Under the pieces are notes generated by a model that made no database searches, was not told the origin of the DNA, and saw only the letters and a list, made by a program, of their open reading frames with translations. A stretch of DNA of 64,000 nucleotides, taken from the NCBI RefSeq assembly GCF_035083965.1, contig NC_089735.1, positions 10,070,001 through 10,134,000 of the forward strand, written 5' to 3'. A program made the translations under genes and the position numbers. The stretch comes from Branchiostoma lanceolatum (lineage: Eukaryota > Chordata > Leptocardii > Amphioxiformes > Branchiostomatidae). Shown piece after piece: positions 36,901 to 47,200 of the stretch. Position 1 is the stretch's first letter, and the number at the start of each line of letters is the position of its first letter.

Positions 36901-38249
36901 AACTGTAGTGGAGTAAGCTTTCGATTATGAATAATACGGGTATTGTTAACAAGAGTAATCTTTAGATATTGAAGGAAACGAATATAGTTTAAGAAAGTAA
37001 ACTGTAGATATGGCATCATATGGGTATAGTTTTATGAACTTTTTAGAGTAAAATAGATATGGGATGGTACCACGGATACAGTTATGGAGAGTATGCTTTA
37101 AATATGGGCTGATACGGGTATATTTAAAAAGAGTAAACGTTAGATATCAGAGGATACTGGCATAGTTTACGTCAGTACTTTAGAAAATATGGATATGACT
37201 TAGGAAAGTTCTGCTACCTCATTTTCAGCAATCTCCCGCACAGCCTCTCCCGAAAGAGGCACGATCTGTGAATAAAACAGTAAGATGAAATGAACAGGCC
37301 GAATACCTCTATGGTCTCACAAATATGTAACTACTAGTATATATCAGCAAACCTAAACAATTGCTTATCTTTCTATTCGTGTAGCAGTTATCTAGGTGCA
37401 CGCCTTACATGTATTCAAGAAATTTCCATTCGCCTGACCATATTTGTCATATTTATATGTACATGTATCTAAACTTTGCAGTTGCCCTGTCTTCCAGCCT
37501 GGTAGAAATATTTAATTGTCTGTAATATAAAATAAAATACAAGAATTCCGGGTAATTGCAGTTTACAGTTGAAGTACGATAGATGTGAGTTTTTGCGGAA
37601 ATACTCGAGTTTAACGTTTTCCCCTCTAAGTCTTTATTCAGAATTCGTTTTTTTTTTGCATATCATTGTGTACAACAAGGATATTCAAACCACCGTCCTT
37701 GATTACACACAAACACACAAACGTCTGAAATGATAAAAGTAGGTCAATTCCCTCACAACAGTGGCATGTCAGACAGCTGCGGTAAACAAAACACCAAGGC
37801 GTGTTTATTTTGACATTAATGATTCACCAATTCCGCCCCTCCTCTCTCTCAACATACTTGCGTTACACAATATTTCTCTGTCAGGGTCTGAATCAGCATG
37901 GGTGCCATCCTCCGTAACCGCTGGCGCAATATTTTCGCTTGATAACAAGGTTAGCAAACGGTTGAGCCATGGGTTACTACGGAGGATGGCATCCAGGATA
38001 TGGATGGATAGTCTCTATACTGCTGTCAAGTCTCTATACTACATATACTACTAGATACGCTGGCTTTAGCGCTATAGGGAGAACAATCTTCCTGGGGGTT
38101 GTGAATAGTAGAATTCGGCAAAATAGGGGAAGTGTAAGCCTGGGTACCATCCTCCGCTTGCTAACCACGATTTTTTGAGCCAGCGTTCACTACGGAGGAT
38201 ACTACTCCAGCTAGGGAAGTTGGTGCTAATACTCTGTATCAGCACTCTC

Positions 38250-38300
<51 letters not shown>

Positions 38301-38301
38301 T

Positions 38302-38338
<37 letters not shown>

Positions 38339-38363
38339 CCTCTCTCTCTCCCCCTCTCTCTCT

Positions 38364-38420
<57 letters not shown>

Positions 38421-39716
38421 ACTGTAAGTAGGACCAATGAGGTTGGTAGGACAATTCATCACCAATTCATCTTCGAATGAAACCCTTTCCAGATTTGCCT
38501 CTACACTACATCATAAAACTATTACCAACACGGTTTCATTGATTTTCGCATCACGCAATCATCATTAATGCATGCAACTATTTATGTCTTTTATAACTTC
38601 TAAATCGCTAATGATGTGCTGTTTAACATATGATTCCACGGGTCAACATTGTCGGGCTGTCTTTTAAGCCCCGTAGTAAAATTACAGTAGCACTAGTAAT
38701 TCACTGTGACCAAGGTCTATTCTAGCCACGACGGTCAGGCTGTAATTGGCATGTACTTGTCAATTGCCCTGATTTGCATAGATCACAGTCGGTGCGCCAG
38801 CGTCCTTCCATTGTCTAGAACGAAAGCCAAATTATGAAAAAAGTGGTGTTGTTTTAAGAAAGCCAGATTATGGATAAGAGTTGTTTTCTTTGTCTTTCTC
38901 TGCTTCCAAAAAAAGACAAGCTATAAACACTCGCTGTTGGATATCAAACCTTCTCGCTACAACAATGTCAATCACGACTTGAAGTCGCCATCGTATGGGC
39001 GCGCTATTGCGCTTTTAAGTCTTAGCAAGGAGTTTAATTTTCGCTATTGCAGCGATTTAGATTTTTTTCAACACCTCGTTTATGCAACTTCAGCTTGGGA
39101 CAGCGCACAGTCGTTCATTTGTGGGACACGGCGCGGATAAAAAAAACACATGGGTATATAGAACCAAGGACATTATATAATGTCCTTGATAGAACACCGC
39201 CATCTCTAGACTAGCCTCCTTCAAAATAATTAAAAACTTGCTTGCTCCTTCGGAGCATCCTAGAAGCACTGACGTTTGTTTTTGGGGAGCGCTGACTCGC
39301 GATTAGAAGGGCACAGATACACGCTTTTCGGCATAAATACCTGGCCCATATGTTGAAACTCGCGAATCAGCGCTCCCTCCAATAATAGAGGATGCCGCCA
39401 TGCAGACATTTTGTCACAACAAATATAGCACTAGATAGCAATGTTTGCTTCACAAACAAAACAACGATCTTTAAGACTGTTCCTAACCGTTACGAAAAAG
39501 CAAATGAAAACAAAGTACAAAATACATCAAAAGAATTTGGTACGTAGTTTCTAATCTCTCTTTCTATTTTCCAAATTTAGTTAACGATCAAAACTACGCT
39601 ACTGAAAACCATTTCCCCACTCCCAAGCTTACCATTATGGTGGCGACGATAGCGAAGATGGCGTCGGCGTAGGCTTGGGAGCGCTCCGACGGCGCGAGGT
39701 GATGTTCTCTCGCCAT
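27915..39716 (-). CDS. TMEM175: TMEM175-type endolysosomal cation channel, paralog B
   Basis: Twenty coding exons: 39716-39633, 37265-37218, 36804-36710, 36027-35976, 35531-35496, 35206-35123, 34379-34302, 33886-33794, 33564-33486, 33006-32929, 32355-32301, 32082-31970, 30224-30190, 30015-29971, 29729-29667, 29449-29346, 29027-28944, 28715-28658, 28317-28258, 28067-27915. They give 498 residues with no internal stop. Repeat 1 opens with RSQAYADAIFAIVAT, where the usual S of the F-S-D motif is Ala. Repeat 2 has AYSDGVYAIVATLIILDI. The Asp and pore Ile are kept in both halves. Exon 7 is 6 bp longer than in A and C. The 50-residue cytosolic-type tail is acidic and contains GYDNPV, unlike the tails of A and C. 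Intron 1 is the longest and holds repeats; intron 12 contains a piggyBac-like insertion. Confidence 0.93.
30356..30650. repeat. ~21-bp minisatellite, left part, in TMEM175 paralog B
   Basis: Degenerate units of tgaatgcactgcccttggtac. The array resumes at 31605 after a 912-bp insertion. Confidence 0.8.
30670..31589. mobile_element. piggyBac-like non-autonomous element with TTAA target duplication
   Basis: TTAA (30670-30673), then CCCTATCCAGACTGGG; at the right CCCAGTCTGGATAGGG followed by TTAA (31586-31589). Terminal CCCT repeats and TTAA duplications are diagnostic of piggyBac-type transposition. The 912-bp interior has no transposase frame and contains many tgacgt(c/a) motifs. It split the minisatellite in intron 12 of paralog B. 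Confidence 0.85.
31605..31855. repeat. ~21-bp minisatellite, right part
   Basis: Continues the degenerate ctgtccttggtactga units beyond the piggyBac-like insertion and ends about 115 bp before exon 12. Confidence 0.7.
32497..32737. mobile_element. TTAAGCCCC inverted-repeat element, copy 2
   Basis: aagcccctatctcactgga at the left and tccagtgagataggggcttt at the right are inverted copies that extend into cggcacgttgg / ccaacgtgtcg. It lies in intron 10 of paralog B. There is no ORF. Confidence 0.8.
34674..35112. mobile_element. ATTCCGCCACCC element, copy 2, split by a LINE insertion
   Basis: The element begins at 34674 and is interrupted at 34797-35080. Its right end (gtaacccggcggatcaatg) finishes about 10 bp from the donor of exon 6 of paralog B. 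Confidence 0.7.
34797..35080 (+). mobile_element. 5'-truncated LINE, extreme C-terminus and 3' tail
   Basis: Flanked by a tatgt duplication (34792-34796 and 35081-35085). The frame encodes FDTFQSIDKFKYIL and a terminal IKECLDLR-type tail that resembles the C-terminal end of LINE reverse transcriptases. An AATAAA then precedes the right junction. It is only 284 bp long. Confidence 0.65.
36432..36490 (-). mobile_element. LINE 3'-tail relic
   Basis: caaaacaaaggtagaggaac followed by tttcgtaaggtcttct matches the tail family listed at 8705-8790. Confidence 0.5.
36855..37210. repeat. Degenerate ~50-bp minisatellite next to exon 2 of paralog B
   Basis: Seven or so units on agatattgaaggatacgggt and atagtttaagaaagtaaac; the array stops about 8 bp short of the exon-2 boundary at 37218. 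Confidence 0.65.
37900..38208. mobile_element. Pair of inverted foldback elements with CCATCCTCCG ends
   Basis: Element 1 is 37900-37994 (gggtgccatcctccgtaacc and its inverse). Element 2 is about 38142-38208 and is an inverted, shorter copy with the same interior (ggttagcaa, gctggc). Both lie in intron 1 of paralog B. Confidence 0.65.
38247..38416. repeat. (CT)n microsatellite
   Basis: About 170 bp of ct repeats with at and cc interruptions, in intron 1 of paralog B. Open frames across it (SLSLSL or ERERER) are artefacts. Confidence 0.97.
39165..39188. repeat. Perfect 24-bp palindrome
   Basis: CAAGGACATTAT followed at once by its exact reverse complement, in intron 1 of paralog B. Confidence 0.9.
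39284..39378. mobile_element. ~95-bp inverted-repeat element
   Basis: Ends ggggagcgctgactcgcga and tcgcgaatcagcgctccct are inverted copies with one or two mismatches. Intron 1 of paralog B. Confidence 0.65.
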
Positions 39717-39770
39717 GGTACCAGTCCGGGTGTCCGCTCTTCTCGATTGTTGTACGTAGAGCCAAGGAGG

Positions 39771-39778
39771 TTATATAG
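39771..39778 (-). promoter_or_regulatory. TATA box of TMEM175 paralog B
   Basis: Minus strand reads GGCTATATAACC; the TATA core lies 55-61 bp upstream of the ATG at 39716. Paralog C has a TATA-like box at the same distance, which supports a real core promoter. Confidence 0.55.
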
Positions 39779-40433
39779 CCTTGTCGTACAGTAATATGTC
39801 AGGCACCGCTATGAGGTAAAAGTGTGACCGCTAACCCTGTCTGTCTGTACCTTGTATTACCTGACACCAACAGAAAACCTTTGGACCAACCGTTTGGCGC
39901 CTAAGATGGGCGTGCTCCCCAGGGACAAGCGACGGATTTTGATTGGCCGTTTGACCAGTGGACAAATAGACTATTTCGCAAGGGATCTGCAAATTGCGTA
40001 AGATGGGAATTCTGATTTTTTTAAATCAATTTCAACAACTTCTGCGCGAATAAATGCTATATTTTGACAAGAAGGCTATATTCAACTGGATCATTTTCAA
40101 GAGAACCTCCATAATTTCAAAGATACTAGTAGTATTGAATCGAAGAATCCAGTCGTAATCAACATTTCTAGAAGATTATTAACGAATTTTTTTCAGTTTT
40201 CGGACGTTTCACAATTAAATGATGACATCGTCTACATAACATGGTATGATTCAGCAAAAAATAAAATAATCCTTGGTACACTTTGTGACGGATTATCATT
40301 ATCAGTTAAGGTGGCGTGGTCAGTGTTTATATTGAGTCACTGGGTATATTCATTCCATTAGTCACCATGTAACGGTAATGGGTGACGTATAGCATATAAT
40401 GATTGGTCAAGGAGAGTAATTGCTTAAGCCCCT

Positions 40434-40691
40434 ATCTCACTGGACCTGCGTCACGTTTGAGGCCTCTCTGCGTCCTAATTTGGATGTTTGCTATCCCTGA
40501 CTTTATAATGGGAATATTATGCAAAACGTACAAGTATGACCAAAAAGACAAGAAAACATACAAAGGGTAATAAAATTCGTTTTTAATGGATGAAATTCAT
40601 TGATCGCGCTGTCAGAACGCTCGGTCTTAGCAAGGATTTAGTCTCAGCGACGTTGCCAACGTGCCGCGGGTCCGATTAGATAAGGGCTTAA
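40434..40691. mobile_element. TTAAGCCCC inverted-repeat element, copy 3, TTAA at both ends
   Basis: TTAAGCCCCTATCTCACTGG at the left; the right end reads gataagggcTTAA preceded by gccgcgggtcc. Best copy for the ends of the family. Downstream of paralog C. Confidence 0.8.
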
Positions 40692-40984
40692 GACTATCTA
40701 TAATAGGCCATACTATATGTCTCTGATTCAGCATAGTAAAGACAAAGATACACAATAATTCTAGTGCACATGTGGCGTTGATTCTACTACACGGCCAAAA
40801 ATAACTGTATTTCCTTTCAAACATGTATACACATTTCTCTGTTACATTTTTGTAATCGAATAGAACAAACTACCGACAATTACACCCCCTCCGGCTCTGT
40901 TTTATACGTCCAATTCATTACGCGGTAAGCAGCGACCCCTAGCGGTGGGAAGTAAAACCACTCAGTATTGTCCTGTGGAAGGTA

Positions 40985-41128
40985 TACGTGTAACAAAAGA
41001 CCTTGGTGGAAATGGCAACAAAACACACAAAGCGTAAAAAGAGTGTTCTTTTTTTTAAATCTATGAAATTCGTAAAGCGCTCTGTTAAATCGCAGCGAGG
41101 CCGCCGCCCTAGCGGAATAGGGGTGCGT
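40985..41128. mobile_element. TTAAGCCCC-family fragment
   Basis: Shares aacaaaacacacaaagcgta and tgaaattcgt blocks and a right end of the family. The left end is missing. Confidence 0.5.
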
Positions 41129-41268
41129 TCGAAGAAACTTATAATCGACCTTTTCTGTATCTAATTCTATTGTCTCATAAGAGAATTAGACATAAGAATG
41201 TGTTGCGGCATTGTGGTATCTATTCTATATGATTTACATGTCTGTAAAAGACTCCCAGCAGTTTGTTT

Positions 41269-44200
41269 TCACACATATGCAGTCGCAGCAGCTCCTTCGT
41301 GCATTGCCCGAAATGACTCCCTATTGGCCGGGATCTCAGACAGTTGTCGGTTCTTGTCCATAGATATCTTTGCCTCACCCTTTTCCAAACATTTCTGGAA
41401 TGTTCAAAACAACCGTCATAAAAAAGAATAACATTCACAGACATACAAAATATCTAAGTAACGAGTTTATCAGCCAAACGAAAATAACGACAACGTTTAC
41501 GGTATCTACGACTTTTTAATCGACGAGACTTCAAGAGTGTCAGCCATTTCGCCGGTTTTCTTTCCGTACGGGTATTTAGATAATTGAGTGTGCCTATGGG
41601 GTTGGGTTGGCAAATGTTTAAATAGTAATCCAAATGTATGCAGTGTACATGTATCTGTACCTGGGCCAAGTTACGTATCAACTTCAAGAGGATGAAAACA
41701 CCGATCATGCCGATCTGAACCTGTTAGAAAATGGAAATAGATTTGAAAAAAAATACCGTTAATCATTAGACGGAAACTGTTTGTACGTAAGGCGTTCAAA
41801 TATCAGGAATAGAATATGGACACTGAAGGTTCGTGTTGCATGAAATACTAGTACGATAAAAGAACAGTTCTCTTTGCGTTAGACTTAGAGTCCGGTTGCA
41901 TTCGTCGTACGAGGGTCGTACGATCGCATACTGAGGGCATTCTTGGCATATTACGTCGTGCATACGTCGCACAGTATCCAGCTGTCTTGTTACAGAAAAC
42001 ACTGTCTTAGATCTTAGTTGGTGGTTGTTTCTGTCACAGCCTTCTTAAAGATACTACGAGATCAAAATCGTACGACGTTCTACAAAGAATGTGACAGCGC
42101 GTCGAAAGTGAGAAGTTCGATATTAATAACGAGTTATGAATCATACCCAGTTGATGACATCTGAGTTAATTGGAACGAAGAAGCACAGGCAGAAGATCAC
42201 CAAGCTGAGGAAAAACACGCAAATATAATATTCCTTTATCCTAAACGAGAAGCGTAACATCTCAAAATCATCATCATGATATTGTGTCCATTTGATTCAT
42301 TTGTTTCAGCTAGGTTGTGCATTCCATATTGTATCTTATTCATCAATCTATAATTTGTGTATCAGTTACTTTGCCTATTCTGAGCTCAATTTCTTGTTCT
42401 ACTCAATCTTATGGTTATGGGTTGTTTCGCAACATTGAAAGTTCGCTACAGTATCTTTCGCTACACGGCAAGTCGTTTCGCTACATGGCACAAAGTTCTT
42501 TCGCTACATGGTACAAGTTGTTTCGCTACATGGTTAGTTCTTTCGCTACATTTGAATGTTATCTTTTGCCTGCTGTTAGACCATTCATTCATTCCTTTCT
42601 TTCTTTCTTTGTTTCCTTTCTTTCTTTATTCATTCATAGCCCTGGTGCATGTAAACATATGTACAAGTGACGAACAACGCCATACAAAATGCATCACTTA
42701 CCTAGTAACAGGATAGGTACACAGATGTGCGACCATAAACATGTTGGCCATTGTCGTGTGAGCCGACGAATGGAGAATTTCGGACCTACGTAAAATGAAG
42801 ACACATCATTTAGCCCATATGTTGACACAGAAGTAACATCTACTAACAAAATCTACCTGGGTACATATTCCGCCACCCTGAAAAGATATTTCCAAAAAAA
42901 CTCTAACCTTACGTCCCCCAGTATAATGCACTCCAGGACCTGTATATTTAAACTGTTCATACCTGTGGGTGTTACACTAGAGATCTCTCAAACCCACTGT
43001 TTTTCAAAGTGGCGGATATATGTAACCCGGCGGGTTAATGTTAATGGAGGTTACTTATTTGAGTACGGTGGTTATACAAAATACATTGCGTAAGAGGATA
43101 AACATGTTTTAATCTAGTTTTAGGGTTTACTATGTATGAGGCTTAAGATCGATCTCTAAAACAATATTAGCTTAACTACAGTTGTTATTGATGAAAGGAG
43201 GAGCAGTTGTTTACTCACTTCTTACAGCTGGCTGTGATCCACATGGCGAGCAGCCAGACACTGGCCAGAAAGACAACAACGCTGTTCACCTGTACCGCCA
43301 GGGATGAGTTACCTGTGCCCACCTGACATATAAACACGGTATAATTCATCAAAAAGGCAAAACACATACATTTTGTACTTTGACTATGGTCCAAATTACA
43401 CACAAGTTTTCGGAGTCAACTCGACACACCAACAATTGTTCAAGAAGTACACATAATATAGGTATTGACCTCTTTTCCGAACTGTCCTGTCAGCTTGAAC
43501 ACGATTGGCAGGTACCCAGCGAACAATAGTGCCTATAAACAAAGAAGAAAACAAAGGAAGCATAAAAAAAAGCACGCAGTCCCATATATAATAATTGATA
43601 GATAAAAGACAACTGCGCTGTAGTTTAAGTGACTAGTTTGGATTCCTCTTATGCTAATACCATTATCATTGCGTTTCGACAAAAGGATCTTTCAAATAAG
43701 TTATTACAGCTTCGCATTTTATTGCATTTAAGTAGCTACTACTCTAATATGCACTGACAGTCTTTAATTAGATTGGATGATTGTAATAGCACGCATTGAG
43801 ACACGTTATAATCAAGCCAAGACATTAGAGATCATCGCATTTGATTGATTGGATGCCATTAAAAAGACAACAACCCGTCTTACCATTTTATTACAGGTCA
43901 AAACGACGGAGTTCTGGGCGCGGATATGCTGGAGTTTGCGAAAAATTGTGAGTTTGTCCATTTAATTAGCACAAAAGTTATGAAAATACATTCTTACTAA
44001 TATGCTGAATACCGATTCATTAAAGTGATTCAACGTATACAATGAAAATAAACACCTGCTATATGCGGTACTTACGCGAAACATCGTGTGGTGTAGGTAC
44101 CATAGAAGACCTGTGTTTTAATGAATAAAATGTTAGACGTTAGATGTGCAAAGGTTAGGTGTAAGAAGTAGTTCAGTGCGAAGTGCGAAGTCATCTATAA

Positions 44201-47200
44201 TACTAATTGTAATAAGTGCGAAGCTGGTGTGTTACGATGGGTGGTTATATCGGCTCTATAGATACAGATACAGAAAATATCAATGAATCAAACAAGCGTT
44301 TTTAAAGATACAATGTCACAACAACAACAACAGATGTAGCAAGGAAAGTTTGCACCGTGTGCGCCATGACACTCACAAACAGTGACGAAGGTTCCGACAT
44401 AAGACAGGAACATTGGTGCATCTTGGGATAGAGCTTTCACCACGCTGCCGTGCATCTGCACATGCGCAGCAGTCGGAACATTGTTCACGCTGCAAAAGTG
44501 ATCAAAACATTCCACAACAAAATCTCAAACAATTTCAAGAATTGTAACGTGAAAAAGACAATTAGCATAGATGATGGACACTTCTCATAATTCTGTTTAT
44601 ACCATATATCCAGGATGATGAGGGTGGCAACTATAGAATAGACGCCGTCACTGAAACCTGAAAATGAAATGTAACCAAGTCAGTAATTAAATTCATCTAA
44701 TACTTGCATGCGTGCAGTCAATGTTATTAGTGCAATGGAAGTCCTAGCAAATCAAAAAAAGGCAATACTATAGTTCTATGTTTTAAAGTACATATCGTCT
44801 CGGTTTACTAATAATATTAGGCTCGCCCCTAAGACGTCGCCAAAAGTAATGGTATATTTCCACCAAGTCAATGATCTGACATTTCTTCCTGCAGGCTGTT
44901 GCGCTGACATAATTTATCAATTCGTTTGCTGTAGATTGTTACTTATGAAATATCAAGTATTACAATTATGAGGTTAAACTTTTTTTTAAGTATAAGACTT
45001 ACAGTAAGTAAATTTGAAACTGACATTAACACTATTAGTACCACAACAATGTGTTAGACTGTGAAGAAAAACTAGTTGGACATTTCAGAACTTACAAGAT
45101 AGTCTGGAAGTTTCCGCTGTTTCAGACACCAAACGAGACGGTCTGATCACCTTCAACCCATATCTCGTCTTTCCTTTGAAGAAAAACATGAATGTCATGT
45201 TACAGTATTAACATTGTGAGTTTCATGTCATTCCTAAGTATGCATTCTTACATCGCAACAACAAAACGTTACTAGCAATAAATACAACTGTTTTGTTTAG
45301 ATGCATAACAAATTTTGTACTAGTTCAATCTTGAAACAGTCACTTGAACGTGCACTGAAAGGAATGATAGCAAACCTCTGACACAGTGGTAGACTGCTTC
45401 TCCAATCTGACGAAGAGCTGGCTCTATCATCATTAGAATAAGAAATGCCCATGCCTGTAAGTATGTATGGACGGAGAAAAAAAGAAACATATAAAATATC
45501 CACAAAACAGATAAATGTAAACAACGTTCAAACTATCATGCACAAAAGAAATGCATGTTTGGAATGTTTAAGTTAACGTTTCTGATGAAATAATATAGTG
45601 TCGCTATGAGGTCAATGGTAGCATCACGTTACTTTACATATCCGTCCAAATCTGGCAATTCGGTTTCAAAATGTTGTATTTACGGTTTCGATGGATCCTA
45701 TGCTGACCAGAGCTGCTATCACGGCTAGGATTGGTTTGATCATCACCATCAGCAAAGCTCGGCGTCGCTTAGAACTCTAATAAAAAACACAAGGCATGTT
45801 GATTAACAAGACAAATAAGATATCTAAGGAGTTTTAGATTTCAGTTTCTATATTTTTGTTTTATTTTCGATGGACTCTAGGTAGAATAGAGAACATTGTA
45901 TCACAAATCGAGATCTGACTAAAACCTAACCTATCCATATAAGTTCTTTATCTTACCACCCAGCTGCCGTATAGTTACAAGTAATATGTAAAATTATTTT
46001 CTCCGAGCAGAGGTTTCGGTCGGGGGGATACTAGTAGTGGTTGCGATTTTCAGAGACGTTAAGAAGCTAGCATTGACTACCCCAACCGAAACTTCTGCTC
46101 GCAGGACAGTATTAGATATACCAGATTTCCAGTTTCGGCCTCTTCTTCCTTTAGTAGGTTGTCCCTGTTGTAAACCTGCCAGACAATAGCAGCCTGAACA
46201 GAAAAAGATCGACACAATGAGACGAATTATCTAGATATTAGTGAGAACCACTTGATAATTCAATAATCAACTAAAAATGCTGTAATGCATGGTCGTTGCA
46301 AGATTTGGCTGTGAAGGAAAGCCTTCATCCTCAACTTCTTGGTAATTGTCGGCTAGGAGAACGAAGCTATTTGTGAAATATACTTTGGAGAAACATACCT
46401 TGAAAATTCCTACAACAGCGATGCAACCGCAGAACATGGATATGGCGACTGGTTCTCGCGGATACTCGGCAATCATCAGGAACTACAGATAGATGGGAAA
46501 TTTAAGAAATGACACCATAGTTGTATTATCTGCAATGAAACTTATAACCAGATGAGGACATGTAACGTTACGTGTTGTGCAAAGAGCAGATATTTCGATT
46601 AGTTTCAGTCTATTCATTTAGCCAGGAAGACATTTCACCTGGAGCGCTTTTCAAAGATTCATGGGGGAAAATATATCTACGGAGCATCATGTATATGTTT
46701 AGCCACTCAATAATACTTTAAATCGTGTAGAAGTAAATAATTCAAGCAAAGAGATAGAATGTACTCACGGCGAATGGCAGGAATGTCACAACCATTAAAA
46801 CTCCCTGTAGAAATGGGTGGTACATGCAAAAGAACAATTATCTTTTACTTAGGCCACAGCAAGTAATTTTTATGGATGACATCAGCGCGCTCATTAATTT
46901 TCGCCTGATTTCGAAATAAAAAACAAGAAATTTCATTGCCCTCCGACGGTGGTCAACATGCCAAAAATGGGCAAATATGTCGTAAACGTTGAGGTGTTTC
47001 ATTGCATATGAATACACAGTGTAGCCCATGATGGTATGACAAGCTGTTTTCTGCGTTTGTTCTAGTTAATTGAGCTGCACATCTTCAAGAACAGTTTAAT
47101 GTTGACAGTCTAAGGTGTTTCATTGCATATGAATACCCAGTGTGGTTCCTGCCCATGATGGTATGATAACAAGCTGTTTTCTGCATTTGTTCTAGCAAGG

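Larger units (their letters stand above)
39779..41268. other. Intergenic stretch between TMEM175 paralogs B and C
   Basis: No gene seen. It contains a full copy (40434-40691) and a partial copy (about 40985-41128) of the TTAAGCCCC inverted-repeat element, plus upstream sequence of B and downstream sequence of C. Confidence 0.5.

Noticed and set aside
38175-38480. Open frames rich in Ser-Leu or Glu-Arg across 38072-38480 and 62011-62324
   Set aside because: They are translations of (CT)n and (GA)n microsatellites.
40865-40975. Minus-strand frame after a ccacag acceptor at about 40975 as the last exon of paralog C
   Set aside because: It shares nothing with the tails of A or B; 41394-41269 has a good acceptor, phase 0, a matching K-C start like R-C in B, and the expected length.
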